Position numbers and translations under genes: made by a program
Assembly (NCBI GenBank): GCA_947503715.1
Contig: CANNER010000004.1
Span: 248,001 to 312,000 of the forward strand
Length of the DNA: 64,000 nucleotides
DNA from: an uncultured Caulobacterales bacterium
GTDB taxonomy: Bacteria > Pseudomonadota > Alphaproteobacteria > Caulobacterales > Maricaulaceae
Reading direction: 5' to 3'
Shown here: positions 43,003 through 51,874 of the stretch, in pieces
How positions within the stretch are numbered: position 1 is the stretch's first letter
Layout of the letters: every line of letters starts with the position of its first letter
Notes under the pieces: generated by a model
Told to the model about the DNA's origin: nothing
Database searches by the model: none
Seen by the model: only the letters and a program-made list of their open reading frames with translations

Positions 43003-44253
43003 CTAATCTCTCTCGGCCGCGAACATACGTTTTTGTTCGTCCAGATGCGGGAGGGCGTGTTCATAGACTTGCTCGAACATCGTGTAGTCATTGACCTGCG
43101 TTTCACCGGACAGATTGCCCATCGCTTCAGCGGCTTTATAGGTTTCGCGGATTTCGAGTTTGGCCTCTTCTTCCAGAGCGGCGTGGCGGTCTTCATCCCA
43201 TTCGCCGATATGGATGAGATGACCTTTAAGACGATCCACCGGATCCCCGAAAGGCCAGACATCGGGTTCATTTTCTGGGCGATACTTTGTTGGGTCATCA
43301 GACGTTGAGTGACCGGATTTGCGGTAAGTGAAATGCTCGATCAGTGTCGCGCCGCCGCCTTTGCGGGCGCGCTCCGCCGCCCATTTCGTCGCCGCATAAA
43401 CCGCAAGAATATCGTTGCCGTCCACGCGCAAGGTCGCGAGGCCGTAGCCCGTGCCGCGTGCGGCAAATGTTTCGCCCTCGCCCGCTGCGATGCCTTGGAA
43501 GGAACTGATCGCCCATTGATTATTCACGACATTGATGATGCAGGGCGCGCGGTAAGTGGACGCGAAGTTCAGCGCATAGTGGAAGTCACCTTCCGCCGTC
43601 GCGCCTTCCCCCGTGAAGACGGACGCGATTTCATCAGAGTTTTTGTAGGCACTCGCCATACCCCAGCCGACACCCTGGATCAGTTGCGTGCCGAGATTGC
43701 CGGAGATGGAAAAGAAGCCGTGTTTTTTGAAAGAATAAAGCACCGGAATAGACTTCCCATCCAGCGGGTCGCCGGAATTAGAGAGGCACTGACACATCAT
43801 CTCTTTAATCGACGCACCGCGATGAATCAGGATGCCCTGCTGACGATAGGTCGGGAAAATCATATCCGCATCGCGGAGCGCCATGGCATGGCCAACACTG
43901 ACGGCCTCTTCCCCTGCGGATTTCATGTAAAAGCTCATCTTGCCCTGACGTTGCATATTAAACATGCGGTCATCCATGGCGCGAGTAAGGACCAGATCGC
44001 GTAAAGCCCCGCGCAGCGCTTCAGCGGAAATCTCCGGCACCCAATCGCCCGCCGCCTCGCCGGAGAACCGGAGAACACGGATAAGCTTTGTTGCATGCGG
44101 CACAGTCTCGTGCGGATCACAGAGCGGGTCAGGACGTGGCGGTGTATGCGCGACGGGCACAGCAATATGGGAGTAATCCGGGGTATCACCCGGCCGGAAT
44201 TGAGGTTCCGGCACATAGAGACGCGAACTGTTGGATCTCTTGGGCGTTGACAT
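43003..44253 (-). CDS. bkdA1: Branched-chain 2-oxoacid dehydrogenase E1 alpha subunit
   Basis: 416-residue TPP-binding subunit. TPP motif begins 'FTGEGATAEGDFHYALNFA' and ends 'NNQWAIS'. 'YRKSGHSTSDDPTKYR' is the phosphorylation-loop region conserved in BCKDH E1alpha. The N-terminal extension 'RLYVPEPQFRPGDTPDYS' is typical of bacterial BkdA1. First gene of the operon; the 189 bp upstream region is shared with a divergent Lrp-type gene. Confidence 0.96.
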   Translation of the reverse strand: MSTPKRSNSSRLYVPEPQFRPGDTPDYSHIAVPVAHTPPRPDPLCDPHETVPHATKLIRVLRFSGEAAGDWVPEISAEALRGALRDLVLTRAMDDRMFNMQRQGKMSFYMKSAGEEAVSVGHAMALRDADMIFPTYRQQGILIHRGASIKEMMCQCLSNSGDPLDGKSIPVLYSFKKHGFFSISGNLGTQLIQGVGWGMASAYKNSDEIASVFTGEGATAEGDFHYALNFASTYRAPCIINVVNNQWAISSFQGIAAGEGETFAARGTGYGLATLRVDGNDILAVYAATKWAAERARKGGGATLIEHFTYRKSGHSTSDDPTKYRPENEPDVWPFGDPVDRLKGHLIHIGEWDEDRHAALEEEAKLEIRETYKAAEAMGNLSGETQVNDYTMFEQVYEHALPHLDEQKRMFAAERD

Positions 44254-44369
44254 AAGCGGCCATCTTCATTTTGTTCGAAATACCCCGCGCTTATAGGTTT
44301 TATTATCGCGCTTGGCTAGTTTTGCCCCTTTACTCACTATTCACGAAAATATCATTGACCAATTTCGGC

Positions 44370-44386
44370 TTTTCTATAGTAGAAAA
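44370..44386. promoter_or_regulatory. Candidate Lrp/BkdR operator A
   Basis: TTTTCTA-TAG-TAGAAAA, perfect 7-bp arms. The AT-rich dyad fits Lrp-type binding sites and lies midway between the divergent bkd operon and regulator gene. Confidence 0.45.
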
Positions 44387-44404
44387 TACCAATAAAGTGA
44401 ATTT

Positions 44405-44422
44405 GAACAGCAAGAACTGTTC
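44405..44422. promoter_or_regulatory. Candidate Lrp/BkdR operator B
   Basis: GAACAG-CAAGAA-CTGTTC, perfect 6-bp arms, centred about 29 bp upstream of the regulator ATG and 35 bp from operator A. The near-helical phasing would suit cooperative binding of Lrp multimers. Confidence 0.4.
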
Positions 44423-44442
44423 GATAATTCGGGGTTTACGAC

Positions 44443-44949
44443 ATGGTTGGCAAAACAAACGAGAAACTGGACAATATCGATGCGAAAATTCTGCATCTGA
44501 TTCAATCGGATGCCAGTCTGTCTGTCTCGGATATTTCCGATAAGGTCGGCCTGTCCTCCTCCCCCTGCTGGCGACGGATTAAGCGGATGGAAGAGTTGGG
44601 TATCATAAAGGCCCGCGTGACCCTGCTGGACCGTGAAACGCTGGGTCTGGATTTCGAAGTCTTTGTGGCCGTGAAACTCTCATTGCCCAACCGTGTGAAT
44701 ATGGAAAAGTTTGAACAATCCATCGCGCGTATGCCGGAAGTCGTGCAATGCGCTGTCGTGACGGGAGCCGTCGATTTCATGCTGCGCATCGTGACAACCG
44801 ACATGCACGCCTATGAGAGCTTCCTGCGGGAAGACCTGCTATCCATCGATCTGATCTCAGACGTGCAAAGCCGAATTGTCCTGCGTCAGAGCAAGGACAC
44901 AACGGCGGTTCCGTTGAATTTGATCAGCAATGCGGTGCCGCGTTATTAG
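44443..44949 (+). CDS. Lrp/AsnC family regulator, BkdR-like
   Basis: 168 residues: helix-turn-helix 'SVSDISDKVGLSSSPCWRRIKRM' and a RAM domain with 'VVTGAVDFMLRIVTTDMHAYESF'. Placement divergent from the bkd operon matches BkdR, which activates branched-chain ketoacid dehydrogenase genes in response to branched amino acids in other proteobacteria. The stop overlaps the stop of the convergent arylamine N-acetyltransferase gene by 2-3 bases. Confidence 0.92.
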   Translation: MVGKTNEKLDNIDAKILHLIQSDASLSVSDISDKVGLSSSPCWRRIKRMEELGIIKARVTLLDRETLGLDFEVFVAVKLSLPNRVNMEKFEQSIARMPEVVQCAVVTGAVDFMLRIVTTDMHAYESFLREDLLSIDLISDVQSRIVLRQSKDTTAVPLNLISNAVPRY

Positions 44950-45743
44950 ATAACGGCAGCGGCAATATTTGCCGTCTCTTTATCGTCCGCATTTAACTCA
45001 ATACCAAATTCATCCCGCAAACATTTGAGCGTAGCATCCAAGCCCAACACTTGAACGGTTTGAGTGCCTCGCCCGCGATGGGTCAACATGCCGCCATAAA
45101 AGCTTGTCCGGCCTTCGGTCGTAAAAAGGCCCACACCAATACCTTGGCGAAAATGCGAGTCGGGGTGGCTTTCCGTCCAGTGATTGCCACAAAGAATATC
45201 TGCCAGAGGCGCGGCCGTCGGCTCAAAGCTATATTGATTGGACCACGTACCGTCCTGTTCACGTTGTACCATAAATCCAAATGAGTCCTCCGGAATTATG
45301 CGGATGCGGCCATCTCCGTCATCAAGGGCAGTCTCCGTTCCCATCTTTAGAGGAATACGGGACGCTCGCCCGCCAAAGCCCACATCGGTGACCCACGTTT
45401 CGTCTCCGATAGATATACGGTGCATGAGATGCGTTCGTGGGGGCGTCTCTTCCGGATCACGCAACCAGACCCGACCCAACATCGGAACGGGGTTAAATCC
45501 CAACGCTCTCAAAAGCGCCGCATAGAGCGTATTTAATTCAAAACAATAGCCCCCACGTTTTTGTATTACAATTTTATCAAATAATGAGTCAGGCAACAAA
45601 TTGAGCGGACGTCGCATAATGACATCCAGATTTTCAAATGGAACATGCCGCATATGATGGTCTTGTAACACATACAGCCCATCAATCGTTGTAGGCGGTG
45701 TAAAATTTAGCCCGATACGATTGAGATAAGCGCGCACATCCAT
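44946..45743 (-). CDS. nat: Arylamine N-acetyltransferase
   Basis: 265-residue acetyl-CoA-dependent enzyme. The catalytic triad is visible: Cys67 in 'RGGYCFELN', His in 'RTHLMHRI' and Asp in 'WVTDVGFGG'. 'HVPFENLDV' is the conserved N-terminal helix motif. It begins 2 bp after the tamB stop on the same strand, so it seems to be the last gene of a tamA-tamB-nat unit, although no functional link to outer-membrane assembly is known. Confidence 0.95.
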   Translation of the reverse strand: MDVRAYLNRIGLNFTPPTTIDGLYVLQDHHMRHVPFENLDVIMRRPLNLLPDSLFDKIVIQKRGGYCFELNTLYAALLRALGFNPVPMLGRVWLRDPEETPPRTHLMHRISIGDETWVTDVGFGGRASRIPLKMGTETALDDGDGRIRIIPEDSFGFMVQREQDGTWSNQYSFEPTAAPLADILCGNHWTESHPDSHFRQGIGVGLFTTEGRTSFYGGMLTHRGRGTQTVQVLGLDATLKCLRDEFGIELNADDKETANIAAAVI

Positions 45744-45745
45744 AT

Positions 45746-48700
45746 TTAAAAATCTTTCTTATACTGCAACGAAAAGCTCTGCTGGCTATCGGCTTGAACC
45801 TTTGATCGAAGAGACAGGTTCTTTCGGATTTCCCAGTCAATGACTGCCCCTGTGGAGTCGGGGCCTGCGCCTGTGAAGACCTGAAGATAAACGTCCTTTG
45901 CCAAATATCGTCCACCGGATACCGTTGCCTGACCGTCTTCATCAATACCAATAGAGAGTTGCCCAACGCCCAGCGCATCCCGCAATCCCCCCAAGAGGTC
46001 AAAGCCGCCACCTGCGCCGGAAAACTGCGCCAGCGCCCCCGCGAGTTGCGCTGCTTCTATGGTTGAGAGTTCAGTCACAGACCGTCCGAATAAAAGAGCG
46101 GAGAGGATTTCATCTTGTGGTCTTTCGGGCGTCGAAGAGAGTTCAATTTCAGGCTTTTCCACCGTCCCCGTGATATTGACAGTCGCCGAAATATTCTGCG
46201 TGTCAGTCTCCGCAACGAGATTGACTTTGGCATCCTGCAATTTGCCATCAAATTCAATACTACCTGTACTAAAGGCCAGTTCTTTTCCCGCGATACGGTA
46301 TCCACCGCGCACAACACTGGCCGTACCGTAAATTTCAGGCGCGGCCGTTGTACCTTTTAGTGTCACATCCATTTCAAGTTCGACATCAAGACCGCGTGTG
46401 CGGACAAAAACGCGACGCGGTGCACGGACACGCAAGTCGAGATAAATCGGGGCGGCCTCAGGCCGTTCCGATGTATCTAATTCATCCATGCGGCCATTAA
46501 TTTCCTCAACCTCAATTTCGACGACAGCGACGCGTCCGGCGACGAATTGTTTCACTTCGGCGCGATCAAATTTTACATCTCCGCCAATTGTGGCCCTCTC
46601 GGCTGTGCTGTCAAAATAAAGCGTTCCGGTCGTTTGGCCTTCGTAATCTTTGCGGTCGAGCGCGCGGAAGTCTTTGGCCTTCACTTCGAGCTTTCCAATC
46701 GGACGTCCAAATTCACCCAGTTTAAACTGCCCGCCGCCCTGTAACGTTCCGTCTTTCGCATCGGCCACAAAGACATCGCGCACATCAATCGTGTCATTCG
46801 TGAAATCCGCCGTAAAGCGTCCCTGTCGGATTCGGGTCCCCAGCGAAGGTATTTCCAGTCGCAAATTCTCTCCGCTAACATCACCTTCAATCAGAGGAGC
46901 ATTGAGCGTTCCCGCCAGTTCAAGTTCCGCCGCGAGTGTTCCGTCCGGTTTCGCGTCATCCAATGTGACGAGACTTAAGAGAGGTTTGGCAGAGCCTGAA
47001 ACAGTCAACCCTCCGGATAAAGGCGCGGTCATATTTGGACGGATGGCAGAAATATTATCACCCGGGATGAGCGAAAACTGCCCTGTCCCCGCAAGTTTCA
47101 AATCAGATTCCGTCCGGTTTTCCAGACGCCAAATGACGGAAGAAGGCTGCAGATCCAATGTCGTTGTGAGGGTCAATCCCCTCCCCGCATCGATATCCAT
47201 ACCGCGCCAATCCTTAATCCGGACAACGCCCTGCCCCGAGAGTTGTTCAGACGTGTTATGACGCGCATTGAGATTAACGGACACTGTGCCTCTGGACTCC
47301 GCAAGCGTGCCGGGAAGCGGCAGGAGCGTCATCGGCAAGTCGCGCGCGCGGACCCTAATTGTTTCCAATCCCTTCGCTCTGGCATAATCAAGCGAAAGCG
47401 GCTGCCCGTTTAGGAGCAGCGGCGCTTCGGCGGCAATATCGCCTGAATGATACCGGAGCGTCACCGCTTCACTATGGCCAATCCGGTGGCGCCCATAATC
47501 AGCTTCCGGCATGAGGGTCAGCGTGTAACCTGTTTCCGGAGTCCGGTTGAGCGTCAGGGGGGATTGAAACCCGAATTCGCGAATTAGCATTGTGTCTGTC
47601 CGACGACCGGAAATATCTATCTTGCCGGATAATCCGGCCAATGTGCCAGTTGCTTCCGCGACGAGGGATTGAACCGCATAATCGCCATAGGCAACGTCTT
47701 TGGCGTCGGCTGTAAAAGCAATGCCTTGTTCCCCGTTGACAGCTGAAAGGTCGACAAAGGCGCGGGCGTAACGCTCGCCTTCCTGCGGCAGGTTTACTCC
47801 AAGACGACCCGTCGCGAGTTTATCCGCTCCCAAAGCGAGATCACCGCCGACACTCAGACCTGCAATTTTCAGATCAATCTCACGGGCGGCATAGCCAGTC
47901 TCGGTGGAGGCCAAGTCAGCAGAAAAATCAAGCGGGCCATAATCTGTTTGCGCCTCCAGCCGCAAAGGGCCTTTCGGCGCGGTGACGAGGTCCATAAGCT
48001 CAGTGCGCAATCTGACACTTGTCGCTCTTTGGCCCGCGACCAGAACTGACGGGGCGGACCCCTCCAGTTTCAGATTAGGGTCTGTCCGAGGTCCAGTGAT
48101 CATCGCAGAAAACTCACTCGGTCCGCTCAGATCCACGGCATTCAGAGTGAGCGCGTTGAGAATGGAAAGCTCCGCCGAGATATCCAGTGTTTCGGTGGCC
48201 CGTCCCGCAAAGGCCGTGCGCATATTTTCTGTTCGAATACGACCATCTGTAATGCGAACGCCACCCGTAATAGGCTGCATTTTAATCTCGTAATTTATAT
48301 CATTTCCGAGAAGTTGATCGAGCGGGGCGGAGAAATTTTCTGTCGTTGTAAAGTTACCCATCGCGCTGATAGCTGGATCGGATTGCGCTGTTTTACGAAC
48401 AGCATAACGCGTAACAATCTGTCCGGAGGGAAATTGGCCCACGCTCTTCAAACGCGCATTTACCCGTCCGGCTAAATCCAAACGAGTGCTATCAAAAGAG
48501 AGACTTCCCTTCACCGTCACACGGTCTTGCCCAGAAGTGAGAGCGGCCTCTAATGTCGTCACCCGACGCGCATCTAAATCCGCCCGTCCTTTCGCAGTGA
48601 GCAAAACAGTTTGACTGAGCGTAATCGGAAGCTCTTGCGTGAAAACGGGCTGCATTGCCGTCAGATTCGTCTCGAACAAAAAGGCCTCACCCTCGGGAGA

Positions 48701-49891
48701 CAGAGTGATCAGACCGGAGAGTTTCGCCATTCGGCCATAGGGCGTCAAAATATTTACAATATCCACGGTCGCATTACCGGAGATAGCCTCACCCAAATTC
48801 AATTGCCCCTTTGCGGTGCCTGTACCCAATGTGTAACCGTTGGGCAGCGGCAGAATGGCTCCAAGTTGGCTAGACTGTATATCAAAATTCACAGCCTCAG
48901 GCATGAGCCTTTCATCCCCCAAATCACCTGACACGTTTGCCTCAAGACTTTCCGCCTCTATTTTAGCTGTAAAGGCGCGTGGGTTTTTCGTGCGATCCAA
49001 ATTTGCATTTATATTTAATTTCTGACCTATCATATTGCGGGCAGAGTTGAATATTGGCCAGCTTGTCGTGGTGATGTCAGTCGTTAAAGCTACGAAATCG
49101 GGAGTCCAGTTGACGCTGGCATCAATAGCTTGTGTCTCGCCAAAGCTGATGATGGCGTCGCCCTCTCCTCTTTCGAGGGTCCCGTTTATTTTCCCGGAAC
49201 CTGTCACGGGCGCAGTCTCAGGGGCTTGTAAAATTGTGGCGACTGTTCCGCCAATCGCGCCCTTTAATTTAAAATCGCCCACCATATCGCCATTGGGTTT
49301 GCGCGTAAAATCGAGACTGACTTCATCGCCCGCCGCGTCTAGTCGGACAATATTCAATACAGCTTCCGCTGCGCCCTCTCCCAGTATGCCGCCCTGAGCA
49401 ACGACCTGCAAAACAGCGTCTTGGCCTATCAACTCTTCCCGTAATGTCAGCGCCGCGATATCTATATCGCCGATTTGAGCGGTAAAAGGCTTGCCGGGCT
49501 CAGTGACTTCCAATGCGGGGCGCCGCAAAATATCTATCTCTGCAACATCGAAATCACGCAGATCCAAATGACGATTGCGTAACGACCAAGGCGACCAATC
49601 AATTTGGATGTCAGATGCACTTAACCAGAGCCCGTCGCGGTCATAGAGCTTCAATGACGAGATAGAAAATTCATTGAGTGGATCACCGGACAGTCCCGAA
49701 ATTTCGGTGCGTTTAATCGGCCCCAATTGTCGGGTATTGATTTGACTTTCAATGAACCGCGCACCGCCGGATGTCGTGATCCAGACCCTTGCCCCGATCG
49801 CTAGCGCAAGGAGGAGAAAGCCCAAAACCAACACCGATAGTAGTAGCCGCTTGGCCCAATTAGCCGTCTTTTTTTGTTCGGTCTCGGCCAT
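45746..49891 (-). CDS. tamB: Translocation and assembly module TamB (DUF490)
   Basis: 1381-residue AsmA-like protein. A single N-terminal membrane anchor ('LLLSVLVLGFLLLALAIGA') is followed by a very long repetitive beta-taco region that spans the periplasm and moves phospholipids or assists barrel insertion. The C-terminal DUF490 domain includes 'LSALLFGRSVTELS', 'GIDEDGQATVSGGRYLAKDVYLQV' and the end 'SFSLQYKKDF'. The start was placed at 49891 (MAETEQKK), 1 bp after the tamA stop, rather than at 49939 inside tamA. Confidence 0.95.
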   Translation of the reverse strand: MAETEQKKTANWAKRLLLSVLVLGFLLLALAIGARVWITTSGGARFIESQINTRQLGPIKRTEISGLSGDPLNEFSISSLKLYDRDGLWLSASDIQIDWSPWSLRNRHLDLRDFDVAEIDILRRPALEVTEPGKPFTAQIGDIDIAALTLREELIGQDAVLQVVAQGGILGEGAAEAVLNIVRLDAAGDEVSLDFTRKPNGDMVGDFKLKGAIGGTVATILQAPETAPVTGSGKINGTLERGEGDAIISFGETQAIDASVNWTPDFVALTTDITTTSWPIFNSARNMIGQKLNINANLDRTKNPRAFTAKIEAESLEANVSGDLGDERLMPEAVNFDIQSSQLGAILPLPNGYTLGTGTAKGQLNLGEAISGNATVDIVNILTPYGRMAKLSGLITLSPEGEAFLFETNLTAMQPVFTQELPITLSQTVLLTAKGRADLDARRVTTLEAALTSGQDRVTVKGSLSFDSTRLDLAGRVNARLKSVGQFPSGQIVTRYAVRKTAQSDPAISAMGNFTTTENFSAPLDQLLGNDINYEIKMQPITGGVRITDGRIRTENMRTAFAGRATETLDISAELSILNALTLNAVDLSGPSEFSAMITGPRTDPNLKLEGSAPSVLVAGQRATSVRLRTELMDLVTAPKGPLRLEAQTDYGPLDFSADLASTETGYAAREIDLKIAGLSVGGDLALGADKLATGRLGVNLPQEGERYARAFVDLSAVNGEQGIAFTADAKDVAYGDYAVQSLVAEATGTLAGLSGKIDISGRRTDTMLIREFGFQSPLTLNRTPETGYTLTLMPEADYGRHRIGHSEAVTLRYHSGDIAAEAPLLLNGQPLSLDYARAKGLETIRVRARDLPMTLLPLPGTLAESRGTVSVNLNARHNTSEQLSGQGVVRIKDWRGMDIDAGRGLTLTTTLDLQPSSVIWRLENRTESDLKLAGTGQFSLIPGDNISAIRPNMTAPLSGGLTVSGSAKPLLSLVTLDDAKPDGTLAAELELAGTLNAPLIEGDVSGENLRLEIPSLGTRIRQGRFTADFTNDTIDVRDVFVADAKDGTLQGGGQFKLGEFGRPIGKLEVKAKDFRALDRKDYEGQTTGTLYFDSTAERATIGGDVKFDRAEVKQFVAGRVAVVEIEVEEINGRMDELDTSERPEAAPIYLDLRVRAPRRVFVRTRGLDVELEMDVTLKGTTAAPEIYGTASVVRGGYRIAGKELAFSTGSIEFDGKLQDAKVNLVAETDTQNISATVNITGTVEKPEIELSSTPERPQDEILSALLFGRSVTELSTIEAAQLAGALAQFSGAGGGFDLLGGLRDALGVGQLSIGIDEDGQATVSGGRYLAKDVYLQVFTGAGPDSTGAVIDWEIRKNLSLRSKVQADSQQSFSLQYKKDF

Positions 49892-49892
49892 C

Positions 49893-51743
49893 TTAAAAAG
49901 CTTGCCCGATGGAAATATAAAGCTGGAAATCCGCGTCACCGGAGCGAGGGTTTATGGGAATTGCGATATCTGCACGGAGCGGCGCAAAACTTGTATAATA
50001 GCGCACACCCATGCCCGCCCCAAAGCGTACATCGTCCAAACCCGACGCCTGTTCACGAGATACCGTACCCGCATCGACAAAACCAACATAACCTATCGGC
50101 CCCTCGCCCTTATAGCGGATTTCAGCGGAACCTTCGATCAGCGTCCGTCCACCAATACGTTCAAAGTCCTCAACCAATTCGCCCTCATCATTTAATGCGG
50201 TAAAGTTTCGGCGCGGAGATATCGTTTGATATTCAAATCCACGCACCGAACCGCCACCGCCCGCATAGAAACGACGGTTTTGCGGCACGGTTGCAAAATC
50301 TTTGGAGAGAATGGTTCCCGTGCCAACACGACCCGCCAGAATGAATTTATCACTCACACGCTTATAGGTAGAGCCGCCCAATCGCAGTGTCGTGAACGAC
50401 CCCGCCTCATCGCCAAAGTTATAAGTCGGGACGATTGAGCCCTCAATATTAAAGCCTGTCTCCGGATTTAAAACATTATCACGATTATCAAAAACGGCGC
50501 GACCCAAACCTTCGACAAGATAGGCGCGGACATCTTCGCCGTTCTGTTCGAATTGTGAGGCTTCCAGGCCGAGACCCAGCCCGACTCGGAATTTGCGAGA
50601 GAATTTCTGTGTGCCCAATAAACTGCCTTTAACGCGTTCACCTTCAAAGGCTTCCGTATCTAATCTCGCGACTTCGGCGTCAAAATCCAACTCCCGATCA
50701 TCCCGCCAAGCATAAGGTATGTTATAAGCCACACCCGCACTGATTTCATTCGTTTTTGCCGTCCCGCGCAATTCCAGCGTCTGTGCATAGCCGATAAAGT
50801 TCCGGCGCTCATAGGTGACCTCTACGCCCGTCCCGTCAGAGGTTGAATAACCGACCTCGCCCGAGATCGTATTCACATCACCCTGTTCGACATCTAAAAT
50901 CACATCGCGTGTGACGGTGCCATCTGCGTTCTCTGTTACTTCATCTGCCAGTGTCGCCACCGCGCCGTCAAAAACACCTGTCGCCGTGACACGCGCCGCC
51001 AAGCGGTTCATCTTCGCGATGTTAAACTCATCTCCGGTTTCAAAAGGCGCAATCATGTTTGGCCAACCTTCGGCGAGTTTCGCCGTTCCGGTCTTTTTGA
51101 TCGTCCCAAAACGGGTTTTTCGGCCTGTCGCGATTCTGAACGTCACATTCATTCTTTTCATGGCGTGATCGACAATCGTTTCCCGGGTCAGGGCTTTGGC
51201 TTCTGGATATCCCTTCGTCTGAAGGTAATTAATCAGGCGAAGCTCAGTCGCGATAACCCGGGCGGCTTCCGCAGGTTCACCCGTTTTTATAACAATTTCA
51301 GATATCAGAGGTTTTTTTAAGTCTGGCTCACCATCCTCAAAAGAAATATTCAGCGTTCCGTAAGTGAATTGTTCGCCGCCAATAATGCGCAAAATAGCTT
51401 GGGGTGGACGTCGGATTTCCGCGTCATCGACCAGGGGTTCATTCTCCGCATTGACCTCTCTGGCCTCGGCCTTGGTTTCGATGACTTCCGCTACGATTTT
51501 TGCATCATAATAGCCTTGACTCCGCATGACGGAGCGGGCGGATTTAGCGGCGCTGACGACGCGGCGGCGGGCCTGTGCAACGGAGCGTGCGGGCGCCTCG
51601 ACATCACCCAGAACATCACGCAATAATTCAGACTGCGCTTCCGGAAGATCGGATTCGATGACGACGATCGGTTCCGCTGCGACAGCCGCGCCTGACGCCA
51701 GTAGCGCGACACAGGCCACGCCATATTTTAATCGTCTGAACAT
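49893..51743 (-). CDS. tamA: Outer-membrane assembly factor TamA (Omp85 family)
   Basis: 616 residues. Signal peptide 'YGVACVALLASGAAVAAEP', POTRA domains to about residue 280, then an Omp85 16-strand barrel with 'GYSTSDGTGVEVTYERRNF', the conserved lid-loop region 'RRFYAGGGGSVRGFEYQ' (VRGF motif) and the C-terminal strand 'FQLYISIGQAF'. It partners TamB, encoded immediately downstream. The gene is divergent from the acyl-CoA synthetase gene. Confidence 0.95.
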   Translation of the reverse strand: MFRRLKYGVACVALLASGAAVAAEPIVVIESDLPEAQSELLRDVLGDVEAPARSVAQARRRVVSAAKSARSVMRSQGYYDAKIVAEVIETKAEAREVNAENEPLVDDAEIRRPPQAILRIIGGEQFTYGTLNISFEDGEPDLKKPLISEIVIKTGEPAEAARVIATELRLINYLQTKGYPEAKALTRETIVDHAMKRMNVTFRIATGRKTRFGTIKKTGTAKLAEGWPNMIAPFETGDEFNIAKMNRLAARVTATGVFDGAVATLADEVTENADGTVTRDVILDVEQGDVNTISGEVGYSTSDGTGVEVTYERRNFIGYAQTLELRGTAKTNEISAGVAYNIPYAWRDDRELDFDAEVARLDTEAFEGERVKGSLLGTQKFSRKFRVGLGLGLEASQFEQNGEDVRAYLVEGLGRAVFDNRDNVLNPETGFNIEGSIVPTYNFGDEAGSFTTLRLGGSTYKRVSDKFILAGRVGTGTILSKDFATVPQNRRFYAGGGGSVRGFEYQTISPRRNFTALNDEGELVEDFERIGGRTLIEGSAEIRYKGEGPIGYVGFVDAGTVSREQASGLDDVRFGAGMGVRYYTSFAPLRADIAIPINPRSGDADFQLYISIGQAF

Positions 51744-51874
51744 TCGGCCTAATCGGTTCCTTATTTAAGCTAATTACGCTTTCGGACAGAAAAAGGTTCC
51801 CGCCTGTACAGCCCTGTAACCAGATGACATAAGAGTGCAAGTGACAGAGACTTAACCACAAATGGGAGTCAGTG

